DNA from: an uncultured Oscillospiraceae bacterium
GTDB taxonomy: Bacteria > Bacillota > Clostridia > Oscillospirales > Oscillospiraceae
Length of the DNA: 32,042 bases
Direction: 5' to 3'
Assembly: GCA_947599925.1 (NCBI GenBank)
Contig: CANQFT010000021.1
Location: 1 to 32,042 of the forward strand
The notes under the pieces are model-generated. The model had not been told where the DNA came from. It ran no database searches and saw only the letters and a list, made by a program, of their open reading frames with translations. The position numbers and the translations under genes are program-made. Positions 22,575-32,042 of the stretch are shown here, in pieces (within the stretch, counting starts at the first letter, position 1; every line of letters starts with the position of its first letter).

Positions 22575-22677
22575 AAAGAGGCGGCCCCGCCGCCTCTTTT
22601 TTTGCGGCCCGCTACAAGCGAACGGCCCGGCCACCTCGGTGGCCGGGCCGTGCGTTTGCGGGCGAGTTGTATTTTTG
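22575..22677 (+). repeat. Dispersed palindromic intergenic repeat, copy B, with intrinsic terminator
   Basis: AAAGAGGCGGC (22575-22585) pairs perfectly with 22589-22599 and is followed by Ts to 22603. GCCCGC (22607-22612) pairs with GCGGGC (22658-22663). Inside, ACGGCCCGGCCACC (22622-22635) pairs perfectly over 14 bp with 22638-22651. The tail is GAGTTGTATTTTT. Same parts and orientation as copy A at 11960. Confidence 0.75.
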
Positions 22678-22686
22678 CTCCTGACC

Positions 22687-23748
22687 TTACGGGGCCTGGA
22701 CGGAGGGCCCCTGTCCGGTGACCACCACCAGCCCGTAGGGGGCGTCCGGGCTGACGTTCCCGCCCTCGGCGTCCAGCTGATAGGCCAGGCCCTCGCTGTC
22801 CAGCCGGTCCACCAGAGCGTGAAAGTGCTGGGCGGGGAGGAGGTAGAGCCACGCGCCGTTTTCCCCGGCCTCCGCCAGATACTCCTGGCCGCCGGGCTCG
22901 TACTGGTCCAGGGTGAGGACGCCGCAATAGCTGTCGGAAATGGCGTCCACCATCCCGTCCTGGGCGTCGGCGGCCTCCATCGGTCCATCCGCGGCGACAT
23001 TCAGATCCTGGGGCGCCGCGCCGTCCTCGTCCGCGGCGGTGGCCGCGTTGTCCTCCGCCGGCTGTTCCGGTTCCGGAACGGGCATCACGGGCGAACTTTC
23101 CCGCGGCAGCGCGAACGGGGTCGCGATGGGCGCGGCGGGGGAGACGGCCTGGACCTCCTCCTCCTTGGACGGAGCGTCCTCGGTGGCCGACTCCTGGGCG
23201 TCGGCTGTGAAGAGGGCGGCGGGAGCGGGCGTGTCCTCCGGCCTGACATCGCTGGATCCAGCGCCTCCGGCCCCGGCGGCGTCGGAAACGCGCTCTCGCT
23301 CAAACAGCGCCGCCTTCTGCTTGGGCTCGTCCTGGGCGTCGCCGTTGTAGGAGAAAGCGTCCGCGTCCGCCTCCTCCGCCGTGTGGGCGGCGGCGGTCAC
23401 GGCGTCCCCGCCGGGTTCGCCCGCCGCGTCCAACGTGCCCCGGCGCAGCTGCCAGAGGCCCAGGACGACCAGCGCCGCGCAGGCCGCCATGGCGCACCAG
23501 CGCCGCCAATGGACCGCCCCGCCCTTGCTCCTCTGGGGCGGCAGGCCGGCCAGGATCCGCTCCTTCAACTCCGCCGGCGCGGGCACTTCCAGCGCGCCCA
23601 GGGCCTCCTCCATGCCCAGCAGTTCTGTCTGGAGAGCCCGGCAGTCGGGACACTGAGCCAAATACTCGTCCAGCAGGGCTTGCTGGGCGAGATCCAGTTC
23701 CCCGTCCAGAGCGGCGCTGAGCAGTTCCATGGCCTCGTCGCGATCCAT
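22687..23748 (-). CDS. Transmembrane anti-sigma factor of the adjacent ECF sigma factor
   Basis: The 353-residue protein has an N-terminal zf-HC2/ZAS-like anti-sigma domain (about 1-70, LSAALDGELDLAQQALLDEYLAQCPDCRALQTEL), one membrane helix (about 83-101) and a large Ala/Glu/Asp-rich outer part. The outer part ends in a folded region (SDSYCGVLTLDQYEPGGQEYL...GPSVQAP). In such proteins the inner domain holds the sigma factor and the outer part senses the signal. The zinc motif is incomplete: C33 and C36 are present, but the usual histidine four residues before C33 is Y29. I chose ATG 23748 because GGAGG lies 7 bases upstream. An ATG at 23781 overlaps the sigma stop (ATGA) but has a poor ribosome binding site. 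Confidence 0.85.
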   Translation of the reverse strand: MDRDEAMELLSAALDGELDLAQQALLDEYLAQCPDCRALQTELLGMEEALGALEVPAPAELKERILAGLPPQRSKGGAVHWRRWCAMAACAALVVLGLWQLRRGTLDAAGEPGGDAVTAAAHTAEEADADAFSYNGDAQDEPKQKAALFERERVSDAAGAGGAGSSDVRPEDTPAPAALFTADAQESATEDAPSKEEEVQAVSPAAPIATPFALPRESSPVMPVPEPEQPAEDNAATAADEDGAAPQDLNVAADGPMEAADAQDGMVDAISDSYCGVLTLDQYEPGGQEYLAEAGENGAWLYLLPAQHFHALVDRLDSEGLAYQLDAEGGNVSPDAPYGLVVVTGQGPSVQAP

Positions 23749-23777
23749 GGCCGGGCCTCCTTTCTCTCCGATGTTAC

Positions 23778-24368
23778 TCATATAGACGCTTCCGCCGTGG
23801 AAAAGTTCCCGTCGGCCAGCAGGATCTTCCGCAGGGACAGCCTGGCGCGGGCGATGCGGGACTTCACCGTGCCCTCCTCGATCCCCAGGACCTGGGCGAT
23901 CTCGGCGTAGCTCAGGCCGCTGAGTTCCCGCAGGACCAACACCTGGCGGTGCTGGTCAGAGAGCTGGCTGAGGCCCCGGTGGACCGCCGCTTGCAGTTCC
24001 TGCCGCTCCAGCTGGCTCTGGGGCGTGAAGCGGTGGTCGGGGATGTCCAGCACCCGCTCCGGGTCCCCCTCCACGGACAGGGATGTCACCGCGAGACCCC
24101 CGCGCCGCTTTTCCTTTCGCAAAAAGTCGATGGCGGTGTTGGTAGTCAGACGGTAGAGCCAGGTGGAGAACTTGCTCTGGCCGTGGAAGTTGGGCAGTCC
24201 GCGCCAGACGTTGAAAAAGGTCTCCTGGGTCAATTCCATGGCGTCCTCCGGGGAGCCCACCAGACGCAGGGTGAGGCTGTATACCCTGTTCTGATGCGCC
24301 TCCAACAGTTGGGCGAAGGCGTCCTGATCGCCCTGGGCGGCCCTTTGGACCAGCTCCTCCTCGGTCAA
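23778..24368 (-). CDS. ECF-family RNA polymerase sigma factor (sigma-70 family, group 4)
   Basis: The 196-residue protein has region 2 at about 19-87 (RVYSLTLRLVGSPEDAMELTQETFFNVWRGL, FSTWLYRLTTNTAIDFLRK) and region 4 at about 125-185 (LSDQHRQVLVLRELSGLSYAEIAQVLGIEEGTVKSRIARAR), with no region 1 or 3. That is the ECF layout. TTG at 24368 is preferred because AAAGGTGGTGA just upstream is nearly a perfect anti-16S match and yields the usual MTEEELVQRAAQGDQDAF start. GTG at 24377 is an alternative. Coupled to the anti-sigma gene downstream and 38 bases after dusB. A cell-envelope response is the usual role of such pairs; targets are not visible here. Confidence 0.92.
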   Translation of the reverse strand: MTEEELVQRAAQGDQDAFAQLLEAHQNRVYSLTLRLVGSPEDAMELTQETFFNVWRGLPNFHGQSKFSTWLYRLTTNTAIDFLRKEKRRGGLAVTSLSVEGDPERVLDIPDHRFTPQSQLERQELQAAVHRGLSQLSDQHRQVLVLRELSGLSYAEIAQVLGIEEGTVKSRIARARLSLRKILLADGNFSTAEASI

Positions 24369-24406
24369 CAGTCTCACCACCTTTCCCAGCGCCCCGTGGG
24401 GCGGTA

Positions 24407-25381
24407 TCAGTCGGACAGGTCCCGCAGAATGCCGCGGGTACAGCGCTCCAGATCCTCCATGGTCTCCACCTTGCAGACCTCCGCCTTCCAGTGGCTGGAC
24501 CGGGGCACGCCCTTGAGGTAGAGGGCGTAGTGCCGCCTCGCCTCCAGACAGGCGACCTTCTCTCCCTTGTCCGCCATGGCCATGCGAAACTGCGCCATGG
24601 CGGTCTCGCACCGCTCTCTCAGCGGCGGCAGGGGAGGGATGGGCTCTCCGGCCAGGGCGGCCCTGGCCTGCTGAAAGATCCAGGGGTTGCCAAAGGCCCC
24701 GCGGCCGATCATCGCCATGTCCGCGCCGGTGTAGCGCAGGATGTGGGCGGCCTCTTGGCCGGAAAAGACGTCCCCGTTGGCGATGACCGGGATAGTGAGG
24801 GCGGCCTTGACCTGGCGGATGATGTTCCAGTCGGCCCGTCCGGCGTACATCTGGGACCGGGTCCGGCCGTGGACCGTCACCGCGGCGGCCCCGGCGTCGG
24901 CCAGCGCCTTGCAGAACTCCACGCAGTTGACGCTGCCCTTGTCCCATCCGGCGCGGGTCTTGACCGTCACGGGCAGACCGCCTGCCCCCTCCGCCACTGC
25001 CCGAACGATGGCCGCGGCCTTGGCCGGGTCGCGCATGAGGGCGGAGCCGTCCCCGCTCTTGACCACCTTGGGCACGGGACAGCCCATGTTGATGTCGATG
25101 ACGTCGGGCCTGGCCCGCTCCGCGACGATGGCGGCGGCCTGGCGCATACAGCCCTCGTCACTGCCGAATATCTGCACGGCGGCGGGATGTTCGCCGGGCC
25201 CCAGGGCCATGAGGGGGATGGACTTTTTGTCCTGGTAGCACAGGGCCTTGGCGCTGACCATCTCGGTGACGGTATAACCGGCGCCCAGACCGCGGCAGAC
25301 CTGCCGGAACGCCAGGTCGGTCACGCCCGCCATAGGGGCCAGGGCCACAGGTGTTTCAATGGTGACGCTGCCGATGTTCAA
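24407..25381 (-). CDS. dusB: tRNA-dihydrouridine synthase
   Basis: The 324-residue FMN enzyme reduces uridine to dihydrouridine in tRNA D-loops. The N-terminus has APMAGVTDLAFR, and the catalytic cysteine is C101 in DINMGCPVPKVVKSGDGSALM. VTVHGRTRSQMYAGRADW and IPVIANGDVFSG are also conserved, followed by GRGAFGNPWIF and a helical tRNA-binding C-terminus. It most resembles the DusB branch found in Firmicutes. The TTG start at 25381 has AGAGAGGAAA upstream. It is the first gene of a probable dusB-sigma-anti-sigma operon, with a small GC hairpin (24390-24403) before the sigma gene. Confidence 0.93.
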   Translation of the reverse strand: MNIGSVTIETPVALAPMAGVTDLAFRQVCRGLGAGYTVTEMVSAKALCYQDKKSIPLMALGPGEHPAAVQIFGSDEGCMRQAAAIVAERARPDVIDINMGCPVPKVVKSGDGSALMRDPAKAAAIVRAVAEGAGGLPVTVKTRAGWDKGSVNCVEFCKALADAGAAAVTVHGRTRSQMYAGRADWNIIRQVKAALTIPVIANGDVFSGQEAAHILRYTGADMAMIGRGAFGNPWIFQQARAALAGEPIPPLPPLRERCETAMAQFRMAMADKGEKVACLEARRHYALYLKGVPRSSHWKAEVCKVETMEDLERCTRGILRDLSD

Positions 25382-25414
25382 GGCCGTTTCCTCTCTTTTT
25401 TCAGATACGCAGTC

Positions 25415-25443
25415 ATCTTACCATAACTTCCGGCCAAAGGCAA
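25415..25443 (-). promoter_or_regulatory. Promoter of dusB
   Basis: On the minus strand, TTGCCT (25438-25443) and TAAGAT (25415-25420) are spaced by 17 bases, placing the start about 27 bases before the TTG start codon. Confidence 0.65.
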
Positions 25444-25463
25444 GGCCCCTGCCCGGTTTTGGC

Positions 25464-25492
25464 TTGACTTTACAGCGCCCAGACCCTACAAT
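25464..25492 (+). promoter_or_regulatory. Promoter of the SLOG-domain gene
   Basis: TTGACT (25464-25469) and TACAAT (25487-25492) are spaced by 17 bases. It is divergent from the dusB promoter, with about 20 bases between the two -35 elements. Confidence 0.7.
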
Positions 25493-25519
25493 GAAAGGAC
25501 AGAGAGGGGAGGTGGGGAG

Positions 25520-26071
25520 ATGGCCGAAGAAGCGAAGATGGACAGAGCCGTGACCTGCGCCTTCACCGGCCACCGGCCCGGCGCCCTGCCCTGGAGGGAG
25601 GACGAGAGCGACCCCCGCTGTCTGGCGCTGAAAGCGCGGCTGGACCAGGCGGTAGAGCGGGCCTACGCCCAGGGCTGCCGCCACTTCATCTGCGGCATGG
25701 CCAAGGGCGCGGACGTCTACTTCTGCGAGGCGGTCATCAAGCTCCGCGCCGCCCATCCCGACGTGCGGTTGGAGGCGGCGGTGCCCTTTCCCGGCCAGAG
25801 CGACCGCTGGAACCGGGCCGACAGGGAGCGATACCAGCGGCTTTTGAGCCAGTGCGACTTCGAGACCCTCATCCAGCAGACCCGCTCGCCGGGCTGTATG
25901 CACCGCCGCAACCGCTACATGGTAGACCACGCGGGGCTGGTCATCGCCGTGTTCAACGGCCGGCCTGAGCACAGCGGCACGCTGGCCACGCTGAACTACG
26001 CCATGCTCCAGGGCGTTCGAACAGATATTCTCTACCTGGACCGGCCCGGCGGCCCGCCGGGTGAGGTTTGA
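25520..26071 (+). CDS. DUF1273 / YpsA-like SLOG-domain protein
   Basis: The 183-residue protein starts with CAFTGHRPGALPW (GHRP at 17-20), the signature of the DUF1273/YpsA group in the SLOG superfamily of nucleotide-binding Rossmann folds. ICGMAKGADVYFCEAV and VDHAGLVIAVFNGRPEHSGTLATLNYA complete the pattern. SLOG proteins are thought to bind nucleotides or their derivatives. The family's cellular role is poorly defined; the B. subtilis member affects cell division when overproduced. GGGGAGGTG lies 7-15 bases before the ATG at 25520. Its stop codon overlaps the -35 of the carA promoter. Confidence 0.85.
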   Translation: MAEEAKMDRAVTCAFTGHRPGALPWREDESDPRCLALKARLDQAVERAYAQGCRHFICGMAKGADVYFCEAVIKLRAAHPDVRLEAAVPFPGQSDRWNRADRERYQRLLSQCDFETLIQQTRSPGCMHRRNRYMVDHAGLVIAVFNGRPEHSGTLATLNYAMLQGVRTDILYLDRPGGPPGEV

Positions 26072-26096
26072 CTTTTCCGCCGCTATCAGGTATAAT
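26068..26096 (+). promoter_or_regulatory. Promoter of carA-carB-guaA
   Basis: TTGACT (26068-26073) and a perfect TATAAT (26091-26096) are spaced by 17 bases, giving a start near 26103. The leader is under 30 nt, so there is no room for a PyrR-type attenuator, and pyrimidine control must act otherwise. Confidence 0.85.
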
Positions 26097-26129
26097 AGAC
26101 CGATTTGGAAAAAAGGAGGGCCCGGTGGC

Positions 26130-27210
26130 ATGAGAGCCAGTTTGATTTTGGAAAATGGGGCGGTCTTTTTGGGGGAGTCCATCGGCGAGGTGGGCAAGCG
26201 GGTGTGTGAGCTGGTGTTCAACACCTCCATGACCGGCTACCAGGAGATCTTGACCGACCCGTCCTATGCCGGCCAGGGCGTGGTGATGTCCTACCCCCTC
26301 ATCGGCAACTACGGCGTCAACAGCCAGGACAACGAGTCCTCCCAGCCCTGGGTGGACGCCCTCATCGTCCGGCGGCTGTCCTCTCTGGGCAGCAATTTCC
26401 GCTGTGAGGGGACGCTGGACGACTACTTAAAAGAATACCACATCGCGGGCGTGCAGGGGGTGGACACCCGCGCCCTGACCCGCATCCTCCGGACCCAGGG
26501 CACCATGAACGGCATGATCACCTGCGGTTCGGATTTTTCCATCCAGGACGCCCTGGAGGAGATCAAAGCCTTCCGTGTGGAGGGCACGGTGGAGCGGGTG
26601 AGCCGCAAGGCGCCGGAGACCTTTCCCGCCGATGGCGAGACCCGCTTCAAAGTCGCGCTGATGGACTACGGCGTGAAGCAAAACATGATCGGCTGTCTCA
26701 CCCGCCGGGGCTGCCAGGTGACGGTCTTTCCCTGCCACACCCCCGCGGAGGAGCTGCTGCAAGGCGGCTTTGACGGCGTGATGCTCTCCAACGGCCCCGG
26801 CGACCCGGCGGACAACGTGGCCATTATCCAGGAGGTCAAAAAGCTCTACGAGAGCGACCTTCCCATCTTCGCCGTCTGCCTGGGCCACCAGCTCCTGGCC
26901 CTGGCCACCGGCGCCAAGACCCACAAAATGCCCTTCGGTCACCGGGGCGGGAACCACCCCGTGAAGGACCTGGCCGCGGGCCGGTGCTTTATCACCAGCC
27001 AGAACCACGGCTATGTGGTCACGCCGGAGACGGTGGACCCCGCCGTGGCGGAGATCTCCCATGTGAACGTCAACGACGGCACCGTAGAGGGCCTTCGCTA
27101 CAAGCGGCCCAACTGCTTCACCGTCCAGTTCCATCCGGAGGCCGCGCCCGGTCCCATGGACACCGAGTACCTCTTCGACCGCTTTATCGCTTCCATGGGA
27201 GGTGGACACA

Positions 27211-27218
<8 letters not shown>
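26130..27218 (+). CDS. carA: Carbamoyl-phosphate synthase small subunit (glutaminase)
   Basis: The 362-residue subunit releases ammonia from glutamine for CarB in arginine and pyrimidine synthesis. The N-terminal domain shows [20 protein letters not shown] and GVDTRALTR. The class I glutamine amidotransferase domain has the triad C250 ([13 protein letters not shown]), H335 and E337 ([11 protein letters not shown]). Full length, all key residues present. ATG 26130 follows AAGGAGGG (26113-26120); an upstream open frame to 26061 overlaps the promoter and is not used. Its end overlaps carB by 8 bases. Confidence 0.97.
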
Positions 27219-30417
<3,199 letters not shown>

Positions 30418-30438
30418 GAGAAAGAGGAGGGGAAAGCC

Positions 30439-31980
30439 ATGTCCCATCAAACTGTGATCGTACTGGACTTTGGCGGACAGTATAACCAGCTCATCGCCCG
30501 GCGGGTCCGGGAGTGCGGCGTATACTGCGAGGTCAAGAGCTACAAGACCCCTTTGGCGGAACTGCGGGCCATGGACCCCATCGGCGTCATCTTCACCGGC
30601 GGGCCCAACAGCGTCTACGAGCCGAACTCCCCCAAGGCCGACCCCGGCGTCTTTGACCTGGGCGTGCCGGTGCTGGGCATCTGTTACGGCTGCCAGTTCA
30701 TGGCCCATACCCTGGGCGGGGCCGTCACCGCCGCCCAGGACGACAGCGCCAGGGAATACGGCAAGACCGAGACCTTTTACGATACCGGTTGCACGCTGTT
30801 CCAGGGACTGCCCCAGACGGGCATATCCTGGATGAGCCACGGCGACTACATGGCCAAGGTGCCCGACGGCTTTTCCCTGGTGGCCCACTCCGCCGCCTGT
30901 CCCAACGTGGCCATCGCCGACGAGAGCCGGAAGTTCTACGGCGTGCAGTTCCATCCTGAGGTGAACCACACCGAAAACGGCCTTGCCATGTTGCGGAACT
31001 TTCTCTACGGCGCCTGTGGCGCGGTGGGGGACTGGACCATGGGGGACTACAAAAACGCCTCTATCGCCGCCATCCGGGAAAAGGTGGGCGGCGGCAAGGT
31101 GCTGTTGGCCCTGTCCGGCGGAGTGGATTCCTCCGTGGCCGCCGCGTTGCTGGCCGAGGCGGTGGGGCCCCAGCTCACCTGCGTCTTTGTGGACCACGGC
31201 CTCATGCGCTTGAACGAGGGGGACGAGGTGGAGGAGGCGTTCTCCAAGTGGGACCTGAACTTTGTCCGGGTGAACGCGGAGGACCTCTTTTTGTCCAAAC
31301 TGGCGGGGGTCGAGGACCCGGAGCGAAAGCGCAAGATCATCGGCGAGGAGTTCATCCGGGCCTTCGAGCGGGAGGCCAAGAAGATCGGCCAGGTGGACTT
31401 TTTGGTCCAGGGGACCATCTACCCCGATGTGATCGAATCCGGCCTGGGAGACGCCGCCGTCATCAAGAGCCACCACAACGTGGGCGGCCTGCCCGACTAC
31501 GTGGACTTCAAGGAGATCATCGAACCTTTGCGGCTGCTCTTTAAGGACGAGGTCCGTCAGCTGGGCCGCGAACTGGGTCTGCCGGAGTACCTGGTCATGC
31601 GCCAGCCTTTCCCCGGCCCCGGCCTTGCCATCCGGGTCATCGGCGAGGTCACAAAACCCAAACTGGACACCCTGCGCCTGGCCGACTTCATCTTCCGCGA
31701 CGAGATCGCCAAGGCGGGCCTGGAGCAGAGCATGAACCAGTATTTCGCCGTCCTCACCAACCTCCGCTCCGTCGGCGTGATGGGGGACGGCCGCACCTAC
31801 GACTGCACCCTTGCCCTCCGCGCCGTCACCACCGCCGACTTTATGACCGCGGACTGGGCCAGGATCCCCTACGACGTGCTGGAGACGGTCAGCACCCGCA
31901 TCGTCAACGAGGTCCCCGGCGTCAACCGCATCGTCTACGACATCACCAGCAAACCCCCCGCCACCGTCGAGTGGGAATAA
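30439..31980 (+). CDS. guaA: GMP synthase (glutamine-hydrolysing)
   Basis: The 513-residue enzyme converts XMP to GMP. The N-terminal glutamine amidotransferase (1-195) has the nucleophile C82 (GICYGCQF) and the [10 protein letters not shown] histidine/glutamate pair. The ATP pyrophosphatase domain carries the PP-loop [16 protein letters not shown]. The C-terminal dimerisation domain ([19 protein letters not shown]...) ends in [17 protein letters not shown] precedes the ATG by 8 bases, and the gene is 21 bases after carB in what looks like one operon of two glutamine-dependent enzymes. The terminal codons form GAGTGGGAATAA, which is discussed as an attachment site. Confidence 0.98.
   Translation: MSHQTVIVLDFGGQYNQLIARRVRECGVYCEVKSYKTPLAELRAMDPIGVIFTGGPNSVYEPNSPKADPGVFDLGVPVLGICYGCQFMAHTLGGAVTAAQDDSAREYGKTETFYDTGCTLFQGLPQTGISWMSHGDYMAKVPDGFSLVAHSAACPNVAIADESRKFYGVQFHPEVNHTENGLAMLRNFLYGACGAVGDWTMGDYKNASIAAIREKVGGGKVLLALSGGVDSSVAAALLAEAVGPQLTCVFVDHGLMRLNEGDEVEEAFSKWDLNFVRVNAEDLFLSKLAGVEDPERKRKIIGEEFIRAFEREAKKIGQVDFLVQGTIYPDVIESGLGDAAVIKSHHNVGGLPDYVDFKEIIEPLRLLFKDEVRQLGRELGLPEYLVMRQPFPGPGLAIRVIGEVTKPKLDTLRLADFIFRDEIAKAGLEQSMNQYFAVLTNLRSVGVMGDGRTYDCTLALRAVTTADFMTADWARIPYDVLETVSTRIVNEVPGVNRIVYDITSKPPATVEWE
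31969..31980 (+). other. guaA 3' end, potential genomic-island attachment site
   Basis: The last codons read GAGTGGGAATAA. The 3' end of guaA, with this conserved sequence, is a known integration site for islands and integrative elements in many bacteria. Nothing in this window shows that one is inserted; the sequence beyond 32042 would be needed. Confidence 0.35.
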
Positions 31981-31995
31981 GTTGAGAAGTCGTAA

Positions 31996-32040
31996 AAACC
32001 CAGTATTTATGCGGGTTTGCAGACTTTCGAGAGGTCTTTT
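31996..32040. terminator. Weak hairpins after guaA
   Basis: AAACCC (31996-32001) pairs with GGGTTT (32013-32018), with a T-tract on the minus strand. AGACTT (32021-32026) pairs with AGGTCT (32032-32037), including one G-U pair, and is followed by TTT. The second is a plausible but modest guaA terminator. The tail is AT-richer than the operon. Confidence 0.4.
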
Positions 32041-32042
32041 GA

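Noticed and set aside
26097-26129. PyrR or uridine-type attenuator before carA
   Set aside because: The leader from the consensus promoter is under 30 nt and contains only the ribosome binding site.

Overview
The window is GC-rich throughout and carries genes typical of sporulating Clostridia: the germination protein YpeB, S-layer-homology (SLH) surface proteins, a DUF951 protein, and promoters of the standard Gram-positive type. Gene content and codon use suggest a gut Oscillospiraceae (the Flavonifractor / Lawsonibacter / Oscillibacter neighbourhood). This is inference from style, not from a database match.

Layout. On the left (1-11.9 kb) is mostly housekeeping. It holds the first 24 codons of rpsB, then ypeB and gltX on the minus strand. 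A structured, bidirectionally transcribed 370-bp gap leads into a secreted FN3/InlB-repeat protein. Next come nth (minus) and, divergently, glyA-rarA and a small membrane protein. These meet an S1-domain protein, which is divergent from a DUF951-hisC pair. A Cys-rich protein of unknown function with a sporulation-like promoter closes this part. The middle (11.9-22.7 kb) is an accessory cell-surface module: an SLH protein with a DUF2135-like tail, the rRNA methyltransferase rlmA, a tyrosine recombinase, an AT-rich control region and a 2013-residue secreted beta-helix/SLH protein. It is bracketed by copies of a roughly 100-bp palindromic intergenic repeat. The right side (22.7-32 kb) holds a minus-strand dusB-ECF sigma-anti-sigma operon, a SLOG/DUF1273 protein, and carA-carB-guaA.

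The most interesting system is a probable phase-variation switch at 15.2-22.5 kb. The recombinase gene is followed by two direct copies (16048-16070, 16088-16113) and one inverted copy (16355-16380) of the same near-perfect palindrome. The roughly 263-bp segment between the inverted copies contains a strong promoter (TTGACA-N18-TATCCT) that, as written here, points into the giant surface protein. It also contains a second, back-to-back promoter that points the other way and runs into its own intrinsic terminator. Inversion would swap the two: the surface gene would lose its promoter and sit behind the terminated one. The assembled sequence is therefore read as the ON state. The nearest recombination site to the recombinase gene forms, with an A9 tract, a terminator for leftward transcription, which would shield the recombinase gene from antisense transcription in either state.

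Other points of interest are a dispersed intergenic repeat family, a long structured leader upstream of the first secreted protein, a sigma-G-like promoter buried in a hairpin that hides the ypeB ribosome binding site, and an intact guaA 3' end of the kind used by genomic islands as an attachment site.
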